Of a stretch of 64,000 nucleotides of DNA, positions 33,224 to 42,086 are shown piece by piece. Within the stretch, counting starts at the first letter, position 1; every line of letters begins with the position of its first letter. The DNA comes from Sphingomonas kyeonggiensis (lineage in GTDB: Bacteria; Pseudomonadota; Alphaproteobacteria; Sphingomonadales; Sphingomonadaceae). Made by a program: the position numbers and the translations under genes. The stretch is taken from NCBI RefSeq assembly GCF_030812785.1, contig NZ_JAUSTJ010000002.1, positions 806,001-870,000 on the forward strand, written 5' to 3'. The notes beneath the pieces are model-generated. The model did no database searches. It saw only the letters and a list, made by a program, of their open reading frames with translations, and was not told where the DNA came from.

Positions 33224-35965
33224 ATGCTCGGCGGCATTGCCAAGTCCCTCTTCGGTTCCTCGAACGATCGCTATGTGAAATCGCTCGGCAGCATCGTGAA
33301 CAAGATCAACGGCTTCGAGCCGGCGATCTCGGCGATGAGCGACGAGGAGCTTTCGGGCCAGACCATCAAGTTCCGCGAGCGCCTGGCGAACGGCGAGAAG
33401 CTCGACGCGCTGCTTCCCGAAGCCTTCGCCACCGTCCGCGAGGCGGCCAAGCGCGTGCTCGGCCAGCGCCACTACGACGTGCAGATGGTCGGCGGCATCG
33501 TCCTCCACCGCGGCGAGATCGCCGAGATGCGCACCGGCGAGGGCAAGACGCTGGTCGCCACGCTCGCGACCTATCTCAACGCACTGCCCGGCGACGGCGT
33601 CCATGTCGTCACCGTCAACGACTATCTCGCCTCGCGCGACGCCGAGTGGATGGGCCGCGTCTACCGTTTCCTCGGCCTCACCACCGGCGTGATCATCCCG
33701 AACCTGTCGGACCATCAGCGCCGCGAGGCCTATGCCGCCGACATCACCTACGGCACGAACAACGAGTTCGGCTTCGACTATCTGCGCGACAACATGAAGT
33801 ATGAGCGCGCGTCGATGACGCAGCGCCCGTTCAACTTCGCGATCGTCGACGAAGTCGACTCGATCCTGATCGACGAGGCCCGCACCCCGCTGATCATCTC
33901 GGGCCCGACCGACGACAAGTCCGAGCTCTACATGGGCGTCGACGTCGTCGTGAAGCAGCTCGTCCCCGAGGATTACGAGAAGGACGAGAAGCAGCGCACC
34001 ATCGTGCTGACCGAGGACGGCACCGAGAAGGTCGAGCGCATGCTCGAGGCCGCGGGGCTGCTCCAGGGCGCCAATCTCTACGACTTCGAGAACACCCAGG
34101 TCGTCCATCACCTGAACCAGGCGCTGCGCGCGAACGTGATGTTCAAGCGTGACATCGATTACATCGTGAAGGACAACAAGGTCGTCATCATCGACGAGTT
34201 CACCGGCCGCATGATGGACGGCCGCCGCTGGTCGGACGGTCTGCACCAGGCGGTGGAAGCCAAGGAAGGCGTGGCGATCGAGCCCGAGAACCAGACGCTC
34301 GCCTCGATCACCTTCCAGAACTATTTCCGCATGTACCCGAAGCTGGGCGGCATGACCGGTACGGCAGCCACCGAGGCGCCGGAATTCTTCGACATCTACA
34401 AGATGAACGTCGTCACCATCCCGACCAACCTGCCGGTGCAGCGCGTCGACGAGGAGGACGAGTTCTACAAGACGCTCGAGGAAAAGTTCGCGGCGATCGC
34501 CAAGAAGATCAAGGAGCACTCGGCCAAGGGCCAGCCGGTGCTGGTCGGCACCGTCTCGATCGAAAAGTCGGAAATGCTCAGCGAGTTCCTCCACAAGGAA
34601 GGCGTCGAGCACAGCGTGCTCAACGCGCGCCAGCACGAGCATGAGGCGCATATCGTCGCGCAGGCCGGTCGTATCGGCGCGGTGACCATTGCCACCAACA
34701 TGGCCGGCCGCGGCACCGACATCCAGCTCGGCGGCAACCTCGAGTTCCGCGTCCATGACGAGCTGTCCGAGATGGAGGAGGGCCCGGCCAAGGACGCCGC
34801 GATCGAGCAGATCAAGGCCGAGATCGCGGCCGAGAAGGAGCGGGTGAAGCAGGCCGGCGGCCTGTTCGTGCTCGGCACCGAGCGCCACGAGAGCCGCCGC
34901 ATCGACAACCAGCTGCGCGGCCGCTCGGGCCGTCAGGGCGATCCGGGCCTCAGCCGCTTCTACCTCTCGCTGGACGACGACCTGCTGCGCATCTTCGGCT
35001 CGAACACGCTGTTCGCCAAGATGATGCGCAACAACATCCAGGACGGCGAGGCGATCGGCTCCAAGTGGCTGTCCAAGGCGATCGAGACCGCGCAGCGCAA
35101 GGTCGAGGCGCGCAACTACGACATCCGCAAGCAGGTCGTCGAATATGACGACGTGATGAACGACCAGCGCAAGGTCATCTACGAGCAGCGCGCGGACATC
35201 ATGGACGCCGAGACCGTGGGCGACGTCGTCAGCGACATGCGCGCCGAGACGGTGAACGCGATCGTCGGCGAGTTCTGCCCGCATGGCTCCTATCCCGAGC
35301 AGTGGAAGGTCGAGGCGCTCAAGGAGAAGGTGCTCGGCACCCTCAACGTCGACGCGCCGGTCGACCAGTGGATCAGGGACGAGGCGCAGATCGAGCCGGA
35401 AATGGTCGAGGAGCGCATCCGCGAGGCCGCCGACCAGCTGGTCGAGGCCAAGTCGGCCGACCTCGAGGTCGAGACCTGGCGCCAGGTCGAGAAGTCGATC
35501 CTGCTGCAGAATCTCGACCATCACTGGAAGGAGCATCTCGCGATGCTCGACGCGCTGCGCCAGGTCGTGCACCTGCGCGCTTACGCCCAGAAGACGCCGA
35601 TCAACGAATACAAGCACGAGGCGTTCGCGATGTTCGAGCGCATGCTCGGCCAGATCCGCGAGGACGTGACCCGCACGCTCGCCTTCGCCCAGTTCCGCAT
35701 GGAGCCGGCGCCCGAGCTGCCGCAGCTGCCCGACTTCCTGACCACCCATATCGACCCGCTGACCGGCGAGGACGACACCTATGACTATGACGCCGGCGCC
35801 GCCGGCCTGGTCACCACCCGCATGTCGCAGCTGGGCATTCCTCAGCCGTCGACCGAGGATCTCGGCACCGATCCGGCGCAGTGGGAAGGCGTGGTCAGCC
35901 GCAACGCGCCGTGCCCGTGCGGCTCGGGCAACAAGTACAAGCACTGCCACGGCCAGGTGGCCTGA
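33224..35965 (+). CDS. secA: preprotein translocase ATPase SecA
   Basis: A 913-residue motor that drives secretory proteins through SecYEG. The N-terminal nucleotide site shows [19 protein letters not shown] (around residues 100-118), the DEAD motif is [17 protein letters not shown], and the second ATPase half has [20 protein letters not shown] and [14 protein letters not shown] helical scaffold and the C-terminal zinc finger [14 protein letters not shown] are complete, so SecB binding is expected. Length fits alphaproteobacterial SecA. It is preceded by a possible regulatory ORF. Confidence 0.98.
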   Translation: MLGGIAKSLFGSSNDRYVKSLGSIVNKINGFEPAISAMSDEELSGQTIKFRERLANGEKLDALLPEAFATVREAAKRVLGQRHYDVQMVGGIVLHRGEIAEMRTGEGKTLVATLATYLNALPGDGVHVVTVNDYLASRDAEWMGRVYRFLGLTTGVIIPNLSDHQRREAYAADITYGTNNEFGFDYLRDNMKYERASMTQRPFNFAIVDEVDSILIDEARTPLIISGPTDDKSELYMGVDVVVKQLVPEDYEKDEKQRTIVLTEDGTEKVERMLEAAGLLQGANLYDFENTQVVHHLNQALRANVMFKRDIDYIVKDNKVVIIDEFTGRMMDGRRWSDGLHQAVEAKEGVAIEPENQTLASITFQNYFRMYPKLGGMTGTAATEAPEFFDIYKMNVVTIPTNLPVQRVDEEDEFYKTLEEKFAAIAKKIKEHSAKGQPVLVGTVSIEKSEMLSEFLHKEGVEHSVLNARQHEHEAHIVAQAGRIGAVTIATNMAGRGTDIQLGGNLEFRVHDELSEMEEGPAKDAAIEQIKAEIAAEKERVKQAGGLFVLGTERHESRRIDNQLRGRSGRQGDPGLSRFYLSLDDDLLRIFGSNTLFAKMMRNNIQDGEAIGSKWLSKAIETAQRKVEARNYDIRKQVVEYDDVMNDQRKVIYEQRADIMDAETVGDVVSDMRAETVNAIVGEFCPHGSYPEQWKVEALKEKVLGTLNVDAPVDQWIRDEAQIEPEMVEERIREAADQLVEAKSADLEVETWRQVEKSILLQNLDHHWKEHLAMLDALRQVVHLRAYAQKTPINEYKHEAFAMFERMLGQIREDVTRTLAFAQFRMEPAPELPQLPDFLTTHIDPLTGEDDTYDYDAGAAGLVTTRMSQLGIPQPSTEDLGTDPAQWEGVVSRNAPCPCGSGNKYKHCHGQVA

Positions 35966-36003
35966 GGTCAGGGGCGGGTCTCAGGCCCTCCCACTCAACA
36001 TTC

Positions 36004-36085
36004 CGTCATCCCCGCGCAGGCGGGGATCCAGAGCCAAGGGCAACGCCGCCTGCAACGCTGGATCCCCGCCTGCGCGGGGACGATG
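36004..36085. repeat. CGTCAY-type palindrome pair, head-out
   Basis: The forward copy at 36004-36031 (CGTCATCCCCGCGCAGGCGG) is inverted at 36058-36085 with one small change in the head. Each copy is a hairpin, and the pair can form a longer one. No gene lies between. Located just behind secA. Confidence 0.87.
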
Positions 36086-36089
36086 ATTC

Positions 36090-36360
36090 TCGGGGTGTGC
36101 GCCCTTTTGCTCCCCGGCCTTCGTCGGGGAACCTTGCAATGTAGGATTTCGTCTGCTCGGCTCGCGCGGCTAGCCTCGAGGCTGGCTGCTCTTTGATTCC
36201 GTTGGAAAAATGGGATCAAGCGCTCGCAAGAATGTTGCGAGATGCGCGGCGATGCCGGGAATTGTGTCAACTTGAGTGACCCGAAAACCCGCTCCTGGCC
36301 TGTACTTTGTGTACTTTGACGAGTCGCTTCGCGGGACGATGTTGGAAGGCCGGTGAAAAC
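36090..36360. other. intergenic stretch with no recognised gene
   Basis: About 270 bases between the repeat behind secA and the terminator of the lipoprotein gene. One more small palindrome (CCCCGGCCTTCGTCGGGG) lies near 36108. The rest has mixed composition with short direct repeats such as TGTACTTTGTGTACTTTG near 36300. No ORF with a credible start and no RNA gene was seen. It could be remnant sequence. Confidence 0.4.
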
Positions 36361-36388
36361 AAAAAAGGGAGGACCTCAGGCCCTCCCC
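36361..36388 (-). terminator. rho-independent terminator of the lipoprotein gene
   Basis: Read on the minus strand: GGGAGG, short loop, CCTCCC, then six T. It lies about 40 bases beyond the stop of the lipoprotein gene. Confidence 0.8.
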
Positions 36389-36391
36389 AAA

Positions 36392-36413
36392 CCCCTCCCG
36401 CAAGCGGAAGGGG
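36392..36413. repeat. single C/T-rich palindrome of the second repeat family
   Basis: CCCCTCCCGC and GCGGAAGGGG with a two-base centre. The same unit is found at 45586-45607. It sits between the lipoprotein stop codon and its terminator. Confidence 0.6.
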
Positions 36414-36426
36414 CTTTCTTGTTCGC

Positions 36427-37038
36427 TTACTTCGGCGACGGCATCTGGATCGACGGGCCGAGGCGATTGACCACCTCGTGCGCGTCGAAGGCGCGGACAT
36501 TGTCGCCGGGCTTGGGGCCCTTGCCCATCACCACTTCGGCCATCGCCTCATATTGGGTGACGGTGCGATAGTCCCAGTCACGGTCGCGCCAGAAGGGATC
36601 GTCATAGAAGGGATCCCAGCTGCGCCAGCCCCAGCGCGGGCCGCGATAGAAGCGCCAGGACGGGCTCCAATAGCCCCAGGGACCACCGCCCCAGCCCGGG
36701 CCGCCCCATGCGCCCGGCGTGCGGACGACATCGGTCTTCTTCTCGGTATCGCGATCCGCGAGCACGAAATAGTCGAAGCCCTGCTGCAGGGTCAGCTCGG
36801 CGGCACGGTAGAGCAGATAGCGCTCGACCGTCTCGCGTGCCGTCAGGCTGTTACCGGCGAAGCTGACGCGGAAGCGATTGCCTTCGATCTGCGTGTCCGA
36901 ATAGCCGTTGCGGCTGGTCGGGCCCGCACCGGTGGCGGGCTGATAGGGGGTCGCGGTCATACAGGCGGACAGCGAGATGCTGCCGGCGAGGATGAGAGCA
37001 AGCGCTGCGAACCGAGGGCGCTTGGGAGTTCTCAACAT
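36427..37038 (-). CDS. CC0125/CC1285-family lipoprotein
   Basis: A 203-residue lipoprotein. The signal sequence FAALALILAGSISLSACM contains the lipobox LSAC, so Cys near residue 25 is lipidated. The mature part has YSDTQIEGNRFRVSFAGNSL, ETVERYLLYRAAELTLQQGF and DYFVLADRDTEKKT, the signature of the lipoprotein group first named from Caulobacter CC0125/CC1285. The middle is Trp/Gly/Tyr-rich (GGPGWGGGPWGYWSP) and followed by acidic-aromatic repeats. Function is unknown; envelope location is expected. The start at 37038 has an excellent GGAGGA site. It is a single-gene unit with its own terminator. Confidence 0.85.
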   Translation of the reverse strand: MLRTPKRPRFAALALILAGSISLSACMTATPYQPATGAGPTSRNGYSDTQIEGNRFRVSFAGNSLTARETVERYLLYRAAELTLQQGFDYFVLADRDTEKKTDVVRTPGAWGGPGWGGGPWGYWSPSWRFYRGPRWGWRSWDPFYDDPFWRDRDWDYRTVTQYEAMAEVVMGKGPKPGDNVRAFDAHEVVNRLGPSIQMPSPK

Positions 37039-37162
37039 GGTTCCTCCGGAGTTTAAAAGTCTGGGCACTGCGATGACGGAACGAACGCGCGCCGGCAGGG
37101 ATGTGTCCACGACGGAGCGTGCCATAAGTACGATTGACGGCGGCTGAACGACCTGCGGCAAG

Positions 37163-37675
37163 TCACGCGAGTCGCTCGGGAACTTCCATCGCCTCCACGG
37201 CGAGGGTCTCGCGCGGGGCCATGGCCTCCCAGGGGAAGACGAACCAGTCCTTGTCGACCGATCGGTCGATTTGGCGGGACCGGTAGTCGACCCGCTGCGA
37301 GGAGCGGACATTGTCGAGCAGCACGGCGAAGCGGATGCGGCTGGCGATGGCGCCTTCGCCGGCCAGCGCGTTGCGGATCTCGCCGATCGTCCTGCCGCTG
37401 TCGTTGATGTCCTCGACGAACAGCAGCCGGTCGCCGTCGCGGGTCCGTCTGGCGAGCACCGCGACCAGTTCCTCGCCGAACTGGGCGATCCTGGTCGAAT
37501 GGTCGATCGAGACCAGCGGCAGGCCCATGCGGTGCGACAGGAACACCGCCGGCGTCAGTCCGCCGCGGCCGATGCCGACGAGCAAGGTCGGGGTCCAGGC
37601 TTCCGCCGCCTCGGCAATGGCATGGACGCCCGCGACCATCTCGTCATGGGTGAAATGGGTGAAGACGATGCTCAA
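37163..37675 (-). CDS. purine-type phosphoribosyltransferase
   Basis: A 170-residue type I phosphoribosyltransferase. The PRPP-binding loop is LLFVEDINDSGRTIGEI (acidic pair Glu-Asp), the dipeptide loop region is LLVGIGRGGLTPAVFLSHRM, and the hood is short, as in xanthine or hypoxanthine transferases. It starts at a TTG whose last two bases are shared with the TGA of the deaminase gene (TTGA), and a GGAGG lies seven bases upstream, so translation is coupled. Converting the hypoxanthine made by the deaminase to IMP is the likely job; xanthine or guanine could also be used. An alternative ATG 12 codons in is less likely. Confidence 0.85.
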   Translation of the reverse strand: MSIVFTHFTHDEMVAGVHAIAEAAEAWTPTLLVGIGRGGLTPAVFLSHRMGLPLVSIDHSTRIAQFGEELVAVLARRTRDGDRLLFVEDINDSGRTIGEIRNALAGEGAIASRIRFAVLLDNVRSSQRVDYRSRQIDRSVDKDWFVFPWEAMAPRETLAVEAMEVPERLA

Positions 37676-38688
37676 GCGTGTTCCTCCGCATAGGCGTCTA
37701 CCTTGGCGAGATGCGCGGCAACTTCCGCATCGGAAAGGAACGAACCGAGGAAACTGTTCCGTGCCAGCGTCACCAGGTCGCGCCTGCTGAGCGCGCGGCC
37801 CTGGGCGATCGCCCGGTAATTGTCGGCGACATAGCCGCCGAAATAGGCCGGATCGTCGGAGTTGACCGTGGCGCGCAGGCCAAGCTCCAGCATCCGGTCG
37901 ATCGGATGGACGTCGACCGAGGCGACGTTGCACAGCTTGACGTTTGAGAGCGGGCAGACGGTGAGCGTCATCGAAGAGCGGGCGAGGCGGGCGATCAGCG
38001 CCGGATCCTCGAGGCTGCGATTGCCATGGTCGAGCCGGTCGACCGCAAGCAGGTCAAGCGCCTCCTCGACATAGGCGGGCGGGCCTTCCTCGCCGGCATG
38101 GGCGACGCGCTTGAGGCCCATCGCGGCGGCGGCGGCGAAGACGCGCTCGAACTTGGAGGGCGGGTGGCCGAGTTCTGAGGAGTCGAGGCCGACGCCGGCG
38201 ATCCGGTCGAGCCAGGGCTGGGCCTGGGTCAGCGTCTTGAACGCGTCTTCCTCGTCGAGATGGCGCAGGAAGCAGAGGATCAGCTTCGAGGTGATGCCCA
38301 GCCGCTGCTCGGCCTCGTCCATGCCGGCGAGCAGGCCGTTGGCGACCACGCCGAAAGGAATGCCGCGATGCGTGTGGGTCTGGGGATCGAAGAAGATCTC
38401 GGCATGGACCACGCCGTCCTTCGCCACGCGCTCGAAATAGGCCAGCGCGAGATCGCGGAAATCCTCCTCGGTGCGCAGCACGTCGGCGCCGGCATAATAG
38501 ATGTCGAGAAAGTCCTGGAGGTTCGAGAATTCATAGGCCGCCCGCACTTCCTCGACCGAGGCGAAGGGGATGGCGACATTGTTGCGCTGGGCGAAGGCGA
38601 ACATCTGCTCGGGCTCGAGGCTGCCCTCGATGTGCAGATGAAGCTCGGCCTTGGGCAGCCCGGCGATGAAAGTGTCGAGATCGCGCAT
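37672..38688 (-). CDS. adenosine-deaminase-family enzyme, adenine deaminase subtype
   Basis: A 338-residue zinc hydrolase of the adenosine deaminase fold. Zinc ligands His17 and His19 are in ELHLHIEGSLEPE, the third His in VAHAGEEGPPAYVEEALDLL and the Asp in VNSDDPAYFGGYV. The stretches DVLRTEEDFRDLALAYFERV, IFFDPQTHTHRGIPFGVV and GLDSSELGHPPSKFERVFAA are those I associate with bacterial adenine aminohydrolases (Pseudomonas PA0148 type) more than with true adenosine deaminases. It would turn adenine into hypoxanthine and ammonia. The coupled downstream phosphoribosyltransferase fits that reading. Automatic annotation will usually call it adenosine deaminase. Confidence 0.88.
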   Translation of the reverse strand: MRDLDTFIAGLPKAELHLHIEGSLEPEQMFAFAQRNNVAIPFASVEEVRAAYEFSNLQDFLDIYYAGADVLRTEEDFRDLALAYFERVAKDGVVHAEIFFDPQTHTHRGIPFGVVANGLLAGMDEAEQRLGITSKLILCFLRHLDEEDAFKTLTQAQPWLDRIAGVGLDSSELGHPPSKFERVFAAAAAMGLKRVAHAGEEGPPAYVEEALDLLAVDRLDHGNRSLEDPALIARLARSSMTLTVCPLSNVKLCNVASVDVHPIDRMLELGLRATVNSDDPAYFGGYVADNYRAIAQGRALSRRDLVTLARNSFLGSFLSDAEVAAHLAKVDAYAEEHA

Positions 38689-38758
38689 CGACGGAACATC
38701 GCAGGCGCGCGGGGGAGTCGCAAGGGGAGCGGTGCGGCTAGCTGCGCGTTGAAGGGGG

Positions 38759-38962
38759 ATGCCGTCGAGCGTGATCCGAAGCTGGGCCTATGACGAAGCC
38801 GAACACCGGCTCGACATCGTCTTTATTAGCGGGCGCCGCTACAGCTATCACCGGGTGCCGGCGCGGATCGCGGAGGGCATGAAGAAGGCGATCTCAAAGG
38901 GCCGCTATTTCAACCACCGGGTGCGTGATCGCTTTGCCTTTACAGAGGCGGCGGCGCGTTGA
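38759..38962 (+). CDS. KTSC domain protein
   Basis: A 67-residue protein made up of a single KTSC domain: SSVIRSWAYDEAEHRLDIVF, then SGRRYSYHRVPARIAEGM and the ending SKGRYFNHRVRDRF. KTSC domains are small beta-sheet modules found alone or fused to tRNA synthetase-like or nuclease proteins and are thought to bind nucleic acid; the role is unproven. In this protein the usual K-T-S-C letters are not strictly kept (KKAISKGRYFN). Its 3' end overlaps the convergent AraC gene by 23 bases. Confidence 0.82.
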   Translation: MPSSVIRSWAYDEAEHRLDIVFISGRRYSYHRVPARIAEGMKKAISKGRYFNHRVRDRFAFTEAAAR

Positions 38963-40025
38963 GCCCCGGCCAGCCGGTACGGGCTGGGTCGTCCTCCGCC
39001 GGTGGCGGCTGCGGAGGCGGCGGATCGTCGCTTGCCGAGCGGCGCCAAGCGCTGGGCGACATGCCGAATTCGGAGGTGAACCAGCGGGTGAAGGCCGCGG
39101 GCGACGCATAGCCGAGCATCTCGCCGACCGTGGCGACGGGCTGGACGTTGTTGAGCAGATGGCGGACCACCAGCTCGCGCCGGACGCCGTTGAGCACTGC
39201 GCTGAACCCGGTTCCCTCCGCTTCCAGCCGGCGCTGCAGCGTGCGCGGGGAGATGCCGATCTGGCGCGCCACGCTCTCGATGGAGGCGTTGCCCGATGCG
39301 AGCATGAGATACAGGGCGCGGCGGGTGCGATCGGTTTCGGAGATCGGTGGCGCGGCGGGGAATTGCGCCTCGAAATAGCTGTTCGCATAGGCGGCGAGGT
39401 TCGAGCGGTAGCTCGGGTTGCGCGCGCGCAGCGCCTCGCGGTTGTAGACCACGCCGTTGATGTCGCTGCCGAAGATCACCGGGCAGCCGAGCACGCGGTG
39501 ATGCACTTCGAGCGAGCGCGGGGCGGCGTGCATGAAGTGCAGGCATGCCGGTTTCCACGCGTCGCCGCCCACTTCGGTGAAGGCACGCGACAGGATGGCG
39601 GCGACTGCCTCGTGGGCCTGGCGCGGCACGAAGTCGATATTGCTGACGATCTGGGTGCGCACCACGGCGCTGTCGCCCTCGATCTCGAGGTGGAAGGTGA
39701 GCAGGTCGCCGAGCAGATGCTGATAGCGGATCAGCGTGCGGATCGCGTCTTCGAGCGTTTCCTGCTGCTGGAGGACGAGGCTGACGGGGCCGAGCGAGGA
39801 AAGGTCGCGGCGCTCTGCGATCAGCATCGCGAATTGTGGGCAATTGGCCTCCATCGCCGAACGTTCGAGGATGGAGGCTATCGCACCTCTGGGCAGCCGC
39901 TCCTCCGGATTGCGTAATTGGGAGGGGCTGACGCCGGTGTCGGCAAGAATGCGATAAGGATCGAGGCCAACTTCGAGGGCGACCGACACATAGTTCATCA
40001 ATATGGCTGCACGTCCTGAGGTCAT
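38940..40025 (-). CDS. AraC-family transcriptional regulator
   Basis: A 361-residue regulator with an arabinose-binding-like N-terminal domain (about 10-190) of the OruR/ArgR-type group, containing LEDAIRTLIRYQHLLGD and FHLEIEGDSAVVRTQI, and a C-terminal double helix-turn-helix: ASIESVARQIGISPRTLQRR and VGEMLGYASPAAFTRWFTSE with FGMSPSAWRR. The tail is proline-rich. The start MTSGRAAILM at 40025 fits the family. It is divergent from the histidine kinase gene; the gap contains a small inverted repeat CGGAA-CA-TTCCG (40056-40067) that could be its operator. Effector and targets are unknown. Confidence 0.9.
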   Translation of the reverse strand: MTSGRAAILMNYVSVALEVGLDPYRILADTGVSPSQLRNPEERLPRGAIASILERSAMEANCPQFAMLIAERRDLSSLGPVSLVLQQQETLEDAIRTLIRYQHLLGDLLTFHLEIEGDSAVVRTQIVSNIDFVPRQAHEAVAAILSRAFTEVGGDAWKPACLHFMHAAPRSLEVHHRVLGCPVIFGSDINGVVYNREALRARNPSYRSNLAAYANSYFEAQFPAAPPISETDRTRRALYLMLASGNASIESVARQIGISPRTLQRRLEAEGTGFSAVLNGVRRELVVRHLLNNVQPVATVGEMLGYASPAAFTRWFTSEFGMSPSAWRRSASDDPPPPQPPPAEDDPARTGWPGLNAPPPL

Positions 40026-40055
40026 GCAGGGCCCTCCCCATGCCCGGAGTGCATC

Positions 40056-40067
40056 CGGAACATTCCG
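40056..40067. promoter_or_regulatory. short inverted repeat in the AraC/kinase divergent promoter region
   Basis: CGGAACATTCCG is a 12-base inverted repeat located 31 bases upstream of the AraC-type gene. An operator is possible, but the sequence is short. Confidence 0.3.
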
Positions 40068-40200
40068 AATCTTATGCAGCGTGGCGCAAACTGCCAAGTG
40101 GCTGGCGTGAAATGCAAAGCAGCTTGTCGCAGCTCATCATAAAGAAGACTTGGGAACCGGTTTCCTGGGCAGGGACCGGTCGGGGCACGGAGAAAATAAC

Positions 40201-41016
40201 ATGGGGTTCGATGGCGCATCGGCCGTCAGGTGCGATGTTGGTAGCGGTAACGGTCCGAATCTGGGGGCCGAGTCGATTCCTTTCCCGGCAAATGATTCGC
40301 CTGTCGGCTGCTCACTCGGCGAGCCCGATGCGCGCGCGCGGCTGACGGCGATGAGCGCGATGGCGGCGGCGATGGCGCATGAGCTCGCCCAGCCGCTGAC
40401 TGCGGCGAGCAATTACATGGAAGGTTGCGCAGCGGTGATCCGCCAGCGGATCCACGGCCTCGAGCAGCTGCTCGGCTATATCGAGGACGCCGCGGCCCAG
40501 ACCGCGCGCGCGTCCGATATCGTGCTGCGCATGCGAGCCTTCGTGAAGACCGGCGCGATCGATGCGCGGCCCGAATGCCTGGTCGAGATGCTCGACGCAG
40601 TGAGCGCGCGGCTGTCGAGCCTCGAGGACGTCGAAGTCGTCCGCAGCTTCGCGCCGGGGGCGACCTGCGTGCTGGGCGATCGCATCCAGCTCGAGATGGT
40701 GCTGTCGAACCTGCTGCTCAACGCGGCGCAGGCGATGTGGAACAGCCCGGTACGCCGGATCGAGATCGCCACCTGGACCGAAGGCAGCCGCATCCGCATC
40801 CGCGTCGCCGATACCGGGCCGGGCGTCGCCCCGGCGATCCGCGAGCATCTGTTCGAGCCGATGGTGAGCACCAAGATCGACGGCACGGGTCTTGGCCTGG
40901 CGATCTCGCAGACGATCGTCGACGCGCATGACGGCACGTTGACCATCGAGCCTTCCGAACCGGGCGAGGGCGCGGTCTTCGTCCTGACGCTGCCGCGCGG
41001 CCCCGAGTTCATCTGA
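40201..41016 (+). CDS. soluble sensor histidine kinase without a recognisable input domain
   Basis: A 271-residue kinase. The phosphoacceptor box AMAHELAQPLTAASNYMEG (His60) resembles FixL/DctB-type kinases. The ATPase domain is complete: N-box VLSNLLLNAAQAMW, G1 RVADTGPGVAP, F-box HLFEPMVSTKIDG and G2 GTGLGLAISQTIVDAHDG. The first 50 residues are not a PAS domain or membrane segment, so the protein resembles the output half of a FixL-like kinase whose sensor has been lost or is supplied by another protein. No response regulator is adjacent. The start at 40201 has a CGGAGA site; an upstream in-frame ATG (40150) lacks one. Confidence 0.88.
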   Translation: MGFDGASAVRCDVGSGNGPNLGAESIPFPANDSPVGCSLGEPDARARLTAMSAMAAAMAHELAQPLTAASNYMEGCAAVIRQRIHGLEQLLGYIEDAAAQTARASDIVLRMRAFVKTGAIDARPECLVEMLDAVSARLSSLEDVEVVRSFAPGATCVLGDRIQLEMVLSNLLLNAAQAMWNSPVRRIEIATWTEGSRIRIRVADTGPGVAPAIREHLFEPMVSTKIDGTGLGLAISQTIVDAHDGTLTIEPSEPGEGAVFVLTLPRGPEFI

Positions 41017-41051
41017 CACCTTCCCCCCGAGGGCCTTCCACCAAGGCCCTG

Positions 41052-41087
41052 AAGCCCCGCCCGTTCCCCCACGGGCGGGGCTTTTTC
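41052..41087 (+). terminator. rho-independent terminator of the histidine kinase gene
   Basis: A perfect 13-bp stem AAGCCCCGCCCGT / ACGGGCGGGGCTT with a six-base loop and a T run, about 35 bases after the stop codon. Confidence 0.92.
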
Positions 41088-41168
41088 GTGCGGCGAACAT
41101 GACGAACATCGCGCACGCACGAATGCGCTGCGATTTTAGGAAAGTCTCTGATTTTCAAGAGGTTGTGG

Positions 41169-41243
41169 TGGCTCCCTGAGTAGGATTCGAACCTACGGCC
41201 GCTCGATTAACAGTCGAGAGCTCTACCGCTGAGCTATCAGGGA
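41169..41243 (-). tRNA. tRNA-Asn (anticodon GTT)
   Basis: On the minus strand a full cloverleaf folds: acceptor stem TCCCTGA / TCAGGGA, D arm with AGCTCAGCGGTAGAGC, anticodon arm CTCGACTGTTAATCGAG with anticodon GTT, and T arm GTAGGTTCGAATCCTAC. The 3' CCA is encoded (41169-41171) after discriminator G. Codons AAC and AAU are read. No other RNA gene is adjacent. Confidence 0.96.
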
Positions 41244-41315
41244 TCACCATCTTTCCGCGCGGTGAACCGCGGCGGAGGCGGCCCTATGCAGCGGGTTTTG
41301 GAGGATTGCAAGGGG

Positions 41316-42086
41316 TCAGGCGACGAATTGTTCCATCGTAATGCGATCATCGAGCGCATGCTCGGGATCGAAGAGCAGAGTGAGGTCGCGGTGATGGTCG
41401 ATTCCGATCTCGACCTGCGCCACGTCGCGCACTTCGCGCTGGTCCGCGACGGCGCTGACCGGGCGCTTGTCCGCCTCGAGTACGCGAATCGAGATGCGCG
41501 CCTTGTCGGGGAGAATCGCCCCGCGCCAGCGCCGCGGCCGGAAGGGGCTGATCGGCGTCATCGCCAGCATCCCCGAGCCGAGCGGCAGGATCGGGCCCTG
41601 GACCGAGAGATTGTACGCAGTCGAGCCCGCAGGCGTCGCGATGAGCATGCCGTCGCAGACCAGCTCGGGCAGCACCACGCGATCGTTGACGGTGATCTCG
41701 AGCTTCGCGGTCTGGCGGGTCTCGCGCAGGAAGGAGACTTCGTTGATCGCAGGCATCTCGAACCGCTCGCCGGCGGCATTGACCGCCTCCATCCGCAGCG
41801 GGCTGACCTTGAACGGCTTGGCTCGCGCCAGCCGCTCGTCGAGCCCCTCGCGCCGCCAGTCGTTCATCAGGAAGCCGATCGTGCCCAGGTTCATGCCGAA
41901 CACGGGGACGTTGCGGCGACCCTCGAGCAGCGTGTGCAGGGTCTGGAGCATGAAGCCGTCGCCGCCCAATGCGACGATCGCTTCGGCCTGTTCGAGCGGC
42001 ACCCAGTCATAGGCCTCGCGCAGCTCGTCGGCGGCGAGCTGGGCAGGTTCGGTGGGCGATGCGAACAGCGCGCGGAGCTGGCTCAT
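41316..42086 (-). CDS. nadK: NAD kinase
   Basis: A 256-residue ATP-NAD kinase that makes NADP in the cytoplasm. The signature GGDGFMLQTLH (around residues 41-51) follows AIVALG, MNLGTIGFLMND carries the second conserved loop, and DGMLIATPAGSTAYNLSVQG is the NAD-binding segment. Length is slightly short, as in alphaproteobacterial NadK. Its ATG overlaps the moaA stop codon by four bases (ATGA), indicating translational coupling with an otherwise unrelated gene. Confidence 0.95.
   Translation of the reverse strand: MSQLRALFASPTEPAQLAADELREAYDWVPLEQAEAIVALGGDGFMLQTLHTLLEGRRNVPVFGMNLGTIGFLMNDWRREGLDERLARAKPFKVSPLRMEAVNAAGERFEMPAINEVSFLRETRQTAKLEITVNDRVVLPELVCDGMLIATPAGSTAYNLSVQGPILPLGSGMLAMTPISPFRPRRWRGAILPDKARISIRVLEADKRPVSAVADQREVRDVAQVEIGIDHHRDLTLLFDPEHALDDRITMEQFVA

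Noticed and set aside
32834-35950. A 1038-codon open frame antisense to secA
   Set aside because: It is a shadow of the secA reading frame; the secA motifs are complete on the plus strand, and the antisense translation has low-complexity Leu/Arg/Val composition.
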